Origin: an uncultured Atopobium sp.
GTDB taxonomy: Bacteria > Actinomycetota > Coriobacteriia > Coriobacteriales > Atopobiaceae
NCBI GenBank assembly: GCA_946999785.1
Contig: CAMQEO010000020.1
Location: 1-14,637, forward strand
Direction of reading: 5' to 3'
DNA length: 14,637 nucleotides
Below the pieces are notes generated by a model, which did no database searches, had not been told where the DNA came from, and saw only the letters and a program-made list of their open reading frames with translations. Below are positions 1 through 7,201 of this stretch, in pieces (position 1 is the first letter of the stretch; each line of letters starts with the position of its first letter). Position numbers and translations under genes: made by a program.

Positions 1-172
1 TGCTGGTACTGGTGCTGGTACTGGTGCTGGTACTGGTGCTGGTACTGGTGCTGGTTCTATTCCTCAGACAGGCGAATCAGCATCGTTTGCAGGCTTGCTC
101 GCAGCACTTGGTTTCTCGATTACAGGACTTGCAATTCTTCGTAAGAAGAAAATGATGAAAGAAAACAAATAA
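1..172 (+). CDS. C-terminal end of an LPXTG-type (IPQTG) cell-wall-anchored surface protein, partial
   Basis: Only the last 56 codons are in the window; the gene enters from the left edge in the frame starting at position 2. The visible part has the three pieces of a sortase A-type sorting signal. First comes an Ala-Gly-Thr-Gly repeat linker (positions 2-55). The motif IPQTG, a variant of LPXTG, lies at 59-73. After it is a hydrophobic segment of about 22 residues (GESASFAGLLAALGFSITGL...), then a basic tail RKKKMMKENK and a TAA stop. In this family sortase cuts between Thr and Gly and links the protein to peptidoglycan, so the upstream part should be secreted and surface exposed. The function of the ectodomain cannot be seen. 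The linker is encoded by nearly identical 12-bp units, so its length may vary between strains. Confidence 0.88.
   Translation, partial: AGTGAGTGAGTGAGTGAGSIPQTGESASFAGLLAALGFSITGLAILRKKKMMKENK
2..55 (+). repeat. 12-bp tandem repeat coding for (Ala-Gly-Thr-Gly)n
   Basis: Four perfect copies of GCTGGTACTGGT (2-13, 14-25, 26-37, 38-49) are followed by a half copy GCTGGT. The array continues past the left edge, so its full length is unknown. It codes for the wall-spanning linker just before the IPQTG motif. Perfect short repeats of this kind can expand or contract by slipped-strand replication without breaking the frame. Confidence 0.95.
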
Positions 173-213
173 GTAGGTACTGCCTGTTTTAAGTAACGAG
201 TATTGTTTATTGG

Positions 214-249
214 AAGATGGCTCTAGCTATATGCTAGAGCCATCTTTTT
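214..249 (+). terminator. Rho-independent terminator of the surface-protein gene
   Basis: A perfect 12-bp stem, GATGGCTCTAGC (216-227) with GCTAGAGCCATC (233-244), has a 5-nt loop and is followed by TTTTT (245-249). It lies 42 bp after the stop codon of the sortase substrate. Confidence 0.92.
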
Positions 250-458
250 GTATGTCATTTTGTGAGTGTTATTTGAGATAAGCGTCTTATTTTCAATAAG
301 AAATAATATGATGCTGCGAGCTAAGGTTTCAGGATTCCTATAGATAGTTTCAGAGTCCCAAGGCAAAGTTTCATTGTATCCACGTGATGAAACTAGAGCC
401 AATTAATTTGCACCTCTACATGCACCCGTTAGCTATGTTGTGTAGAGTTCGCATGTTG
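250..458. other. Intergenic stretch between two plus-strand terminators; possible small RNA, otherwise nothing recognised
   Basis: No convincing protein gene lies between the first terminator and the second hairpin at 459-487. What can be seen is an inverted repeat CTTATT-ttc-AATAAG (286-300), an AT-rich TAATAT (304-309) that could be a -10 box without a good -35 partner, and a perfect 8-bp inverted repeat AGTTTCAT/ATGAAACT (367-374 and 387-394, 12-nt loop). Because a second plus-strand terminator follows with no gene before it, an independent short transcript is possible. It matches no RNA family that I recognise. Confidence 0.3.
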
Positions 459-487
459 CCCACCATGTGTATACATGGTGGGTTTTT
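459..487 (+). terminator. Second plus-strand rho-independent terminator
   Basis: A perfect 10-bp stem, CCCACCATGT (459-468) with ACATGGTGGG (473-482), has the loop GTAT and is followed by TTTTT (483-487). The T-run is on the plus strand. The minus-strand FAD gene ends at 503, but reading from that side no T-run follows the stem, so this is mainly a plus-strand terminator. Confidence 0.85.
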
Positions 488-502
488 GTGTAAAGGGTGC
501 TT

Positions 503-2329
503 TTAAGATTCTATCCAGCTATAGCTTGGAAATGCCATACTTGAGCTGCGTTTAGGAAAATCGCTTCGATAAAAAGAACCGCGACTTTCGTTTCTCTTAA
601 GTGATGCAAGAATGAACATTTTGGCAATAATGAGTTGTTGTTGTACCGCAAGGGTGTACATGACATCGCAATATTGTGTGGTTGGTTCTTTTGTGCTTGC
701 CAAAACTTTATGAAGATATGTAATGCTGCTGAGAGCTCGCTTACACGAAGGTGCGTCTTTAATCAAGAAGCATTGTTGTGTCATAAGCATATGAAGCGTT
801 TCTTCAACTTGTTGCGCTTGAGCAGAGGCGCATAACGAAAGCTGCGCCTGTTCGGTATAGAGTGTATGGGTACGACTATCAATATATACGTCACGGGTAT
901 TTGTAGAATCGAGCGGTTTGTACGCTTGTTGTGCTCGCGCATACTTTGCTGCTTCAAAGCCACTGATTTGTCCAAAGACAATACAGCTGGTAGATGACAT
1001 GGCACCGAGGCGATCGGCGCCTTGCATACCTGCAGCAATTTCTCCCGCAGCAAAAAGCCCTTGAATATTTCGGTTGCAAGGTGTGCGTGCAAGCGCATGC
1101 GAATCAATGACAACGCCGCCGTTAGACGTATGTGCATATAAGTCAAAATGAAGACGTTTGTGCATGGATAGTTTGGACGCTTTAAGCATGTTGATATAGG
1201 CGAGAACAGATTGAGGAAGCCGATTTGGAAGACGCGTATACAAAAGTGACAGTTGATGGTTAAGACTTTGATACGCAAGCTGTATGTCAAAAGATTTGCT
1301 CGAAAGACGCGATGTAAATGGGCTATATTGTGAGCGGTGCTCCAACATATCTTTATCGCAGGGTTGCAGCGGATGAATTAACGTATCGTCTGCATAAAAC
1401 TCTGCCCACTTAAACATATCACGGTTGCATATAATCGGCGCACGATTACTATGAAATGCTGGCACTATTTGCATGAACTCAAGATTAGACATGCATAAAC
1501 CGTGCGAAAGCAAAACAGCATGGATATTACCAACCCCTGCTCGCGCGCTCAAAGACCGTTTGAAAATTGAGGTAAAACCGCCCGTTGCCATAACAATACT
1601 TGTTGCTTTGATATACACAAACTGGTTGGTGTTGGCATCAAAAAATAAAGCTCCACAAATAACGCGTTTTTGCTCGTGTTCTGACGCTTCTTCTACCGCA
1701 TGTTCTGACGCGCGCGCGGACGCGTCTACATGCGCATTTGGTGTTTTATAAGGCCAAATGCGCTCTTTTGGCATGTGCTTTGATGTGCACTGCGTAAAGA
1801 AATCTCTGTCCCACATATCTTCTGCAAGTACGCGTTGTTTGTTTTCAACAAGATCAACAAGCTGAAAATGGGGCTTTTCGATAATATCAAGTTCGTGAAA
1901 TTTGCGCTCTAAGGCATGGCGATATCTTTTTGGTTCAATTTTGCACCAGGGGCGGCTTTGATGGTCAAACGATGGGATGTATGTTTGTGCTTCTTCACCG
2001 CGAGGATGAATAAGACTCAATTTTTGCTGTTTTAGATTTTCGTGTGCGCCTGCGATGTGATCTACCATGGTTTTTACAAGCTTATGATCAGTTACATTTT
2101 GACCTACAGCTTCAATGGTGTGAATAAGTTCGTCTTTTTCTGACTTACAAGGCGTGCTCAGTACAATCATCTCGTAGGTGCTGCGCGAAAAACTTGACCC
2201 CGAAAAAATATGAGAGGTGCTGGTAATAGCAACGCGCGCGCCAAGCTGTGCGGCGGTGTAGGCCGCTTGTGTGCCTGCAAGCCCTGCACCGATAACCAAG
2301 ACATCTACTTGAAGTGTTGACGCGTACAT
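503..2329 (-). CDS. FAD-dependent oxidoreductase, fumarate reductase/L-aspartate oxidase flavoprotein superfamily
   Basis: This 608-residue protein opens with a Rossmann FAD-binding motif, VLVIGAGLAG (residues 11-19). It has the ATGG element at 248-251 (IVMATGGF) and the second FAD-binding segment GLFAAGEIAAGMQGADRLGAMSS at 424-446. These are the landmarks of the SdhA/FrdA/NadB flavoprotein family, which oxidises or reduces dicarboxylates and similar substrates. The active-site region reads AHTSNGGVVID (399-409) in place of the usual H-x-x-GG-I pattern. The conserved N-terminal Ser/Thr-Ala-x-Gly-Gly-I loop is replaced by SGSSFSRSTYEMI (43-55). The substrate therefore cannot be assigned, and NadB activity is doubtful. 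Residues about 180-222 form a poorly conserved Ala/Glu-rich insert. ATG 2329 is preceded by GAGGG at good spacing. The gene stands alone, divergent from uvrC, with no Fe-S or membrane-anchor subunit gene beside it. Confidence 0.82.
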   Translation of the reverse strand: MYASTLQVDVLVIGAGLAGTQAAYTAAQLGARVAITSTSHIFSGSSFSRSTYEMIVLSTPCKSEKDELIHTIEAVGQNVTDHKLVKTMVDHIAGAHENLKQQKLSLIHPRGEEAQTYIPSFDHQSRPWCKIEPKRYRHALERKFHELDIIEKPHFQLVDLVENKQRVLAEDMWDRDFFTQCTSKHMPKERIWPYKTPNAHVDASARASEHAVEEASEHEQKRVICGALFFDANTNQFVYIKATSIVMATGGFTSIFKRSLSARAGVGNIHAVLLSHGLCMSNLEFMQIVPAFHSNRAPIICNRDMFKWAEFYADDTLIHPLQPCDKDMLEHRSQYSPFTSRLSSKSFDIQLAYQSLNHQLSLLYTRLPNRLPQSVLAYINMLKASKLSMHKRLHFDLYAHTSNGGVVIDSHALARTPCNRNIQGLFAAGEIAAGMQGADRLGAMSSTSCIVFGQISGFEAAKYARAQQAYKPLDSTNTRDVYIDSRTHTLYTEQAQLSLCASAQAQQVEETLHMLMTQQCFLIKDAPSCKRALSSITYLHKVLASTKEPTTQYCDVMYTLAVQQQLIIAKMFILASLKRNESRGSFYRSDFPKRSSSMAFPSYSWIES

Positions 2330-2410
2330 AATCCCTCATTTGCGTTTGAAATGGTGTTGTCAGGCTGTCTGCAAGCACATATTCATTATGAACTTAGCTT
2401 GTCAGCTCGT

Positions 2411-2440
2411 GTTATACTGCACATAAGTCTTACAATACAA
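2411..2440 (-). promoter_or_regulatory. Possible promoter of the FAD oxidoreductase gene
   Basis: Read on the minus strand there is TTGTAT, an 18-bp spacer and TATAAC. The -10 matches the consensus at five of six positions and the -35 at three of six. The plus strand of the same segment contains TATACT (2413-2418), so the start regions for this gene and uvrC probably overlap. This is a weak call made by eye. Confidence 0.3.
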
Positions 2441-2477
2441 AACAGAAGCAATGAGCAAACCATATCATAGGAACTAT

Positions 2478-4472
2478 ATGAGCATACATCATACTACACA
2501 ACAAGCGCGCGGTGGGTTGTGTGTGCCAGACGAACAAGCCCAACATGAAACACGTGCGCAAACACTCACGCGCACGATGCATGGCATTCGCCGTGAGCTT
2601 GTGCATGAAGTTGAACAAGTTCCCGTGCTTCCTGGGTGCTATTTGTGGAAAAATGCATCGGACATAGTAATTTATGTGGGTAAAGCAAAAAACTTGCGTG
2701 CGCGCATGCTCCAATACGTAACGCTAAGTGATGATCGCCTTAAAATTCCTCGTATGATGCTTGAAGTGGCAAGTTTTGATTATGTGGTTGTGAGTTCAGA
2801 ACACGAAGCGCTGGTATTAGAGCGCAACCTTATTGAGCAGTATAAGCCCTATTATAACGTTGATTTTAAGGATGACAAAAGCTATCCCTATATTGCACTT
2901 ACCAAAAATTCGCTATTTCCCGCAATTAAATACACGCGCGAGCACCATAAACGTGGAACAAAATATTTTGGCCCATATACCGATGTGTATGCCGCGCGCG
3001 AAACGATTGAAATTTTACGCAAAGCAGTGCCCTTATGCAGTGCATCATGTACAGAGTGGAAGAGACTTGAGCGTTATTTTAAAAGGCATGCGGATGAAAA
3101 AGAACTCGCACCGTTTAGTTTGGCACAACACGGTAAGGCGTGTTTTGATTATCATATGCAAAAAGCACCTGGTGCTTGTATTGGACGTATTGGTGTTGAT
3201 GAGTATCGCCAAAATGTTGCGCTTATCGAAGACTTTTTATCGGGTAAGCGCAAGCATATCTTAGATGTATTGAGCGAGCGCATGCAACAAGCAGCACAAG
3301 ATCTTGAGTTTGAAAAAGCGGGGAGAATAAAACATCGCTTGCAGGTATTGCAAGCACTTAACGATAAACAGAAAGTTGTTTTTTCGTCGCGGCTGTCTAT
3401 GGATTGCATTGGGTTTCATCGCGAAGAAACCATATCAGCTGCCTGTGTGTTTATTGTTCGTGAGGGGCGTGTTATTCGCACAAACGAATTTATTTTGAAT
3501 AAAGGTCTAGACGTTTCAAAAAACGAGCTGCAAGAGAGTTTCATCAAGCGTTATTATCATCAAACAGCAGATATTCCTGCCGAAATTAACCTTGATGAAA
3601 TGGTTTTGGATGTAGATGCGCTTAGCAGCTGGTTGAGCGAAAAACATGGATCGCACGTAACATTTCGTGTACCTCAACGCGGTGAAAAACGCGATTTGCT
3701 TGCAATGGTTATACAAAATGCTTCTTGTGCGCTTAAGCGTTACTCGGTACGAACAGGGTACAGCGAGGACCGTACTAATTTAGCATTAACGCAGCTCGAA
3801 AGTGCGCTTGCGCTCGACCGCGCGCCCTTGCGCATCGAATGTTTTGATATATCTACCTTACATGGATATTTTACCGTGGCGTCCATGATTGTATTTACCA
3901 ATGGCCGATCGGATAGAAGTCAATATCGTCGATTTATTATTAAAACACCTCTTGATGAAGCAAACGATTTTGTGTCTATGCAGGAAGTTCTTTCTAGACG
4001 CTATAGCAAAAAAACTATGAGTAATAAGCGTTTTGGCAAAAAGCCCGATTTATTGGTGCTCGACGGGGGAAAGCCGCAGCTTTCTGCCGCACTTTCGCAG
4101 TTGCGCGCGCTTGATTTGGATATACCGGTGTGCGGTTTGGCAAAATCCGATGAAGAGGTTTTTGTGCCCTGGGATACAACGCCTATTGTTTTGCCTTCGG
4201 GTTCTGCGTCTTTGTATTTAATTAAACAAGTTCGTGATGAGTCGCATAGGTTTGCAATTACCTTTCATCGCGAATTGCGCGATAAAGCAATGACTAAATC
4301 AATTTTAGATTCAATTGAAGGTGTTGGTCCCAAGCGTAAGCATGCTTTGCTTACTCATTTTGGTTCTATGAAGCGCTTGCGCGCGGCAAGCGTGCGCGAT
4401 ATTGCACAGGTTTCAGGTATTTCAGCGCAAGTTGCACAGAATGTGTGGGAAGTTCTTCAAACGTGGCATTAA
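2478..4472 (+). CDS. uvrC: Excinuclease ABC subunit C (UvrC)
   Basis: UvrC makes the two incisions flanking a DNA lesion in nucleotide excision repair, after UvrAB loads it. The N-terminal GIY-YIG nuclease is visible as LPGCYLW followed by IYVGKAKNLRARM (residues about 51-76). A UVR motif that binds UvrB lies near LSERMQQAAQDLEFEKAGRIKHRL. The C-terminal RNase H-like nuclease shows the Asp-Asp-His triad in FDISTLHG, LVLDGGKPQL and DESHRFA. Tandem helix-hairpin-helix motifs follow (IEGVGPKRKHALLTHFGS, VSGISAQVAQ). Length, 664 residues, is normal. I prefer ATG 2478 because AGGA lies 7 nt upstream. An in-frame ATG at 2451 would add nine residues but lacks a clear ribosome-binding site. Even from 2478 there are about 33 residues, rich in His and Gln, before the recognisable domain, so ATG 2577 is also possible but has no good Shine-Dalgarno sequence. 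Confidence 0.96.
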   Translation: MSIHHTTQQARGGLCVPDEQAQHETRAQTLTRTMHGIRRELVHEVEQVPVLPGCYLWKNASDIVIYVGKAKNLRARMLQYVTLSDDRLKIPRMMLEVASFDYVVVSSEHEALVLERNLIEQYKPYYNVDFKDDKSYPYIALTKNSLFPAIKYTREHHKRGTKYFGPYTDVYAARETIEILRKAVPLCSASCTEWKRLERYFKRHADEKELAPFSLAQHGKACFDYHMQKAPGACIGRIGVDEYRQNVALIEDFLSGKRKHILDVLSERMQQAAQDLEFEKAGRIKHRLQVLQALNDKQKVVFSSRLSMDCIGFHREETISAACVFIVREGRVIRTNEFILNKGLDVSKNELQESFIKRYYHQTADIPAEINLDEMVLDVDALSSWLSEKHGSHVTFRVPQRGEKRDLLAMVIQNASCALKRYSVRTGYSEDRTNLALTQLESALALDRAPLRIECFDISTLHGYFTVASMIVFTNGRSDRSQYRRFIIKTPLDEANDFVSMQEVLSRRYSKKTMSNKRFGKKPDLLVLDGGKPQLSAALSQLRALDLDIPVCGLAKSDEEVFVPWDTTPIVLPSGSASLYLIKQVRDESHRFAITFHRELRDKAMTKSILDSIEGVGPKRKHALLTHFGSMKRLRAASVRDIAQVSGISAQVAQNVWEVLQTWH

Positions 4473-4677
4473 CAGCTTTGCATGGTTAAGGTAATGCGTG
4501 GTATTCAAAGCGTTGGATAGTTTCAAGCTTTGCAGGCGTAATTTCGTTGTAAATTTTGTACGCGACTATTCATTCGCAAAATTTTGGATGATAATAAAGA
4601 CGTACGTATGCACACTGCACTCCTAAGATGTGTATATGCACGCATATCTTCACTAGCAATCGGATAAAGGAAAACGT
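4473..4677. other. Intergenic region upstream of the tRNA-binding protein gene
   Basis: No gene is seen. The region contains a direct repeat AGCTTTGCA (4474-4482 and 4526-4534), a GATAAT -10-like hexamer at 4590-4595 without a strong -35, and a palindrome ATATGC-ac-GCATAT (4634-4647) about 30 nt before the start codon of the next gene. Nothing here resembles a strong terminator for uvrC, so read-through is possible. Confidence 0.4.
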
Positions 4678-5028
4678 ATGGGCGCACCAGTTAAAGAGAA
4701 CATTAAATATAGCGATTTTGACAAACTTGATATTCGTGTTGGAACAATTTTGCACGTTGATGATGTGCCCGATTCAAATAAGTTGGTTTGTTTGACGGTA
4801 GATTTTGGCGATTTTAAGCGCACCATTCTTACTGCACTTAAAGAAGAACGCGAGAACCCCGAAGAGCTCGAAGGAATGCAAACACTGTTTTTGGTGAATA
4901 TGGCTCCTCGTAAGATAGCAGGTATGACCAGCGCTGGTATGTTGCTTGATATTGGCTACGAGGACAATATTCCATCTGTTATGCCTACGCTTGAGCATCC
5001 TGTACCAAACGGTACGCGTATGTGTTAG
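4678..5028 (+). CDS. Stand-alone tRNA-binding OB-fold protein (CsaA / MetRS C-terminal domain type)
   Basis: This 116-residue protein is almost entirely one tRNA-binding domain. The strand DFDKLDIRVGTILHVDDVP and the segment SNKLVCLTVDFGD near the start, then LVNMAPRKIAGMTSAGMLL (about residues 72-90), are hallmarks of the EMAP-II/Arc1p/CsaA family and of the C-terminal dimerisation domain of bacterial methionyl-tRNA synthetase. Proteins of this type bind the outer corner of tRNA in a structure-specific way; CsaA has also been reported to have export-chaperone activity. The sequence resembles the MetRS appendix (SNKL, RTILTALKE, GMLL) more than classical CsaA, so it could act in trans on an aminoacyl-tRNA synthetase. 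That is inference. The start is supported by AAAGGA 7 nt before the ATG. The gene is first in a likely transcript with rapZ (28-nt gap) and whiA. Confidence 0.85.
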   Translation: MGAPVKENIKYSDFDKLDIRVGTILHVDDVPDSNKLVCLTVDFGDFKRTILTALKEERENPEELEGMQTLFLVNMAPRKIAGMTSAGMLLDIGYEDNIPSVMPTLEHPVPNGTRMC

Positions 5029-5056
5029 TTTGTCTTTTGTTTGATCGTGATGACCT

Positions 5057-6043
5057 ATGAACTCAGCATCTCATAGAGAACATACAGAGCAAATTGCAAA
5101 CCGTCCGCAGATTCCCGATGTAGTTGTTATTACAGGCATGAGTGGAAGCGGCCGCACGCAGGCAATGCACGTGTTTGAGGACATGGGTTATTACTGTATT
5201 GACAATTTGCCACCGCGTCTTATTTTAGGTCTGGCGCAAATGGTTGGAATTAACTCTGGGATTGGTCGTCACTTGGCTGTAACGTGTGACTTACGCAGCC
5301 AAGGGCTCTTTGATGAGATGCTCGACATTCTGCATCAGTTGCATGATGCACATATGTTTGTAAAGACACTATTTTTGGATAGTAGCGACGATGTTCTTAT
5401 TCGTCGTTATAGCGAAACACGTCGTCGCCATCCGCTTGCAAATCGCAAAGAAAGTTTATCGCATACTATCCAGCGCGAACGTGAACAGCTTGCTGTTATA
5501 AGACAACAAGCCGATTTAATTATTGACACCTCTCATCTACGCGTAAACGATTTGCGTCTTAAAATTCATCATGAGTTTAGCGAGCGCTCTGATCTTCAGC
5601 TTATGGATGTTAACGTATTTTCGTTTGGATACAAATACGGAACTCCCGCAGAGGCCGATGTTATGATGGACGTTCGCTTTTTGCCCAATCCGTTCTATGA
5701 TGCACATATGCGCCCCTTAACTGGTCGCGACAAACTTGTTCGTGATTTTGTACTCAATAATGATGTAACACGCAAGTTTTTATCCTCGTGGACCACGCTT
5801 CTTGATGTGGTTATGCCAGGTTATATCAACGAGGGTAAAACGCGGCTCTCTATTGCAATTGGATGTACGGGCGGTCAACATCGAAGCGTTGCAATTGCAG
5901 AATATACTGCGCATTACCTGCAACAAAAATCATACCGAACAATTGTTTCACATCGTGATTTACACTTTGCCAATGCAGATGCACGCATTTCATCTCAAAA
6001 TACCTGTGAACATGATGGTGTGCCTTCAAATGATAAGGCATAA
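5057..6043 (+). CDS. rapZ: RapZ family RNase adapter / nucleotide-binding protein (YvcJ)
   Basis: This 328-residue member of the RapZ/YvcJ P-loop family has its Walker A at residues 27-34, GMSGSGRT, with Arg in place of the usual Lys. From memory the Arg form is common in actinobacterial RapZ proteins. The DNLPP signature is at 49-53 (CIDNLPPRL). The C-terminal domain carries the family landmarks DVRFLPNPFY, IAIGCTGGQHRSVAIAE and a following SHRDL. In Escherichia coli RapZ presents the small RNA GlmZ to RNase E and senses glucosamine-6-phosphate. In Gram-positive bacteria the protein hydrolyses nucleotides and its role is less clear; the C-terminal domain is thought to be the regulatory part. 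The protein is longer than the roughly 285-residue E. coli protein, with about 20 extra residues at the N-terminus and a tail of about 20 at the C-terminus. An in-frame stop just upstream fixes ATG 5057 as the first available start. Confidence 0.95.
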   Translation: MNSASHREHTEQIANRPQIPDVVVITGMSGSGRTQAMHVFEDMGYYCIDNLPPRLILGLAQMVGINSGIGRHLAVTCDLRSQGLFDEMLDILHQLHDAHMFVKTLFLDSSDDVLIRRYSETRRRHPLANRKESLSHTIQREREQLAVIRQQADLIIDTSHLRVNDLRLKIHHEFSERSDLQLMDVNVFSFGYKYGTPAEADVMMDVRFLPNPFYDAHMRPLTGRDKLVRDFVLNNDVTRKFLSSWTTLLDVVMPGYINEGKTRLSIAIGCTGGQHRSVAIAEYTAHYLQQKSYRTIVSHRDLHFANADARISSQNTCEHDGVPSNDKA

Positions 6044-6045
6044 CC

Positions 6046-6987
6046 ATGTCATTTACCGCTTCTGTAAAAGACGAATTATCACACATCAACGCTACATGTC
6101 CACACTGCGATTATGCTCTTTTATCGGGGATTGTAAGAATATGTGGTTCGTTATCACTTAAAGGTTCTACTACATCACATTCAAGATATTCGGTGACCAT
6201 TGCCACCGAAACTGGTGTAGTGGCTCGTATGATTATCAATCTTACTCATACACTTTTTGATCTTGACACCTATTTAACGGTACGACATTCTAACTTGCAT
6301 AAAACAAGAAATTACGTTATTCAAATTCCTTATCAAGACAGTTTGCCAACATTTTTGCATACGCTCGAAATTTTGGATGCTACGGGTGCATTGTGCTCGG
6401 GCATTCCTCAAAAGCTTTTGCAGCGAACATGTTGCGCGCAGGCATTTTTGCGCGGATGTTTTATTGCGGGCGGTTTTATGAGCGATCCAAGAACATCATT
6501 TCATATGGAAATCTCGGTGTCTTCGGCTGCGTTTGCACGCGAAATTGTAGAGCTTGCAGATACCTTTGGCATTGTGATACGTAGTAATCAAAGGCGCTCT
6601 ACCATTTCATTGTATATCAAAAAGTTTGATTCAATTTTGCTGTTTTTACAGGTTGTAGGGGCAAAGCGTCTGTCACGTGCGTTTGAAAATATACGTAAGG
6701 TAAAGCGTCTTAAAAACGAAGTAAACCGTAGGGTAAATGCCGAAATGGCAAATCAAACTCGATCATGTATGGCTGCAACCGATCAGTTGTTACTGATTGA
6801 AAAAATTCAAGCGCGCTATGCGCCCGATGATTTGCCACGCGCGCTTCGACAATTTTGTGAAGTGCGCCAGGCACATCCCGAGCTTTCTTTGGCTGCACTT
6901 GGTGAGCTCGTTTGTCCTCAAGCTTCAAAATCTGCTATGTATCATCGTGTATTGCGTTTGCAAAAACTTGTAGACACTCAAGAGTAG
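6046..6987 (+). CDS. whiA: WhiA family DNA-binding regulator
   Basis: The 313-residue protein begins MSFTASVKDELSHI, the typical WhiA start. It has the two-repeat LAGLIDADG-like N-terminal domain (ALLSGIVRICGSL near 24-36 and FLRGCFIAGGFMSDP near 134-148). It ends with the WhiA helix-turn-helix domain (LSLAALGELVCPQASKSAMYHRVLRLQKL). As in other WhiA proteins the acidic catalytic residues of homing endonucleases are missing: the second motif reads FIAGGF. In Streptomyces WhiA controls sporulation division genes with WhiB. In Bacillus it affects cell division and chromosome segregation. In a non-sporulating actinobacterium a division role is the likely one (inference). The ATG is 2 nt after the rapZ stop and an AAGG lies just before it, so translation is probably coupled. 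In many Gram-positive genomes yvcK lies between these genes; here there is no room for it. Confidence 0.96.
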   Translation: MSFTASVKDELSHINATCPHCDYALLSGIVRICGSLSLKGSTTSHSRYSVTIATETGVVARMIINLTHTLFDLDTYLTVRHSNLHKTRNYVIQIPYQDSLPTFLHTLEILDATGALCSGIPQKLLQRTCCAQAFLRGCFIAGGFMSDPRTSFHMEISVSSAAFAREIVELADTFGIVIRSNQRRSTISLYIKKFDSILLFLQVVGAKRLSRAFENIRKVKRLKNEVNRRVNAEMANQTRSCMAATDQLLLIEKIQARYAPDDLPRALRQFCEVRQAHPELSLAALGELVCPQASKSAMYHRVLRLQKLVDTQE

Positions 6988-7082
6988 AAAATCAGCTGCG
7001 TCATATCGATTTCGCTGTATACCAGAATTTTTCTCTAAGCTGAAATTTCATATTATTTTAAGGTTAGACCTGCACAAAGATT

Positions 7083-7146
7083 GGCAAAAAGGGGATTATG
7101 AAAGGCTATAGGACAAAATCGGCAAAAAGAGAAGGCGGCTATAGGA
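7083..7146. repeat. Degenerate two-copy direct repeat after whiA
   Basis: Two related segments follow each other. Copy 1 (7083-7113) runs from GGCAAAAAGGGG to GGCTATAGGA. Copy 2 (7121-7146) runs from GGCAAAAAGAG to GGCTATAGGA. Each therefore begins with GGCAAAAAG and ends with the identical 10-mer GGCTATAGGA (7104-7113 and 7137-7146). The middle is shorter and different in copy 2. It looks like an old local duplication. It overlaps the possible 28-codon ORF at 7098-7184. Confidence 0.6.
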
Positions 7147-7184
7147 GCGTTATTGAAAAAAGGATAGAAAAAAACCGCCCATAA
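7098..7184 (+). CDS. Possible 28-residue basic peptide (doubtful small ORF)
   Basis: An ATG preceded by AAAAAGGGGATT opens a 28-codon frame ending at TAA 7182-7184. The peptide is strongly basic (MKGYRTKSAKREGGYRSV... ending IEKNRP) and repeats the tripeptide GYR at residues 3-5 and 14-16, because it spans the local DNA repeat. The ribosome-binding site is good. There is no convincing promoter, the stop codon lies inside the minus-strand tRNA terminator stem, and no family is recognised. It may be chance coding in a purine-rich strand. Confidence 0.2.
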   Translation: MKGYRTKSAKREGGYRSVIEKRIEKNRP

Positions 7185-7192
7185 GACGGCTT
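7167..7192 (-). terminator. Rho-independent terminator of the tRNA-Gln/tRNA-Glu transcript
   Basis: On the minus strand the segment reads AAGCCGTC-TTAT-GGGCGGTT, an 8-bp stem with two G-U pairs, followed by a run of T (plus-strand A-run 7167-7174). It lies 9 bp after the CCA end of tRNA-Glu. Confidence 0.8.
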
Positions 7193-7201
7193 AATAATCA
7201 T

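Noticed and set aside
2..55. CRISPR-like short repeats at the left edge
   Set aside because: The 12-bp units are directly contiguous without spacers and keep a coding frame for an Ala-Gly-Thr-Gly linker.
781..1290. 169-codon minus-strand open frame
   Set aside because: It lies wholly inside the FAD oxidoreductase gene in another frame, on the same strand, with no family resemblance or ribosome-binding site.
6988..7080. Rho-independent terminator right after whiA
   Set aside because: CAGC/GCTG pieces and a short T-run occur, but no continuous stem precedes the T-run.
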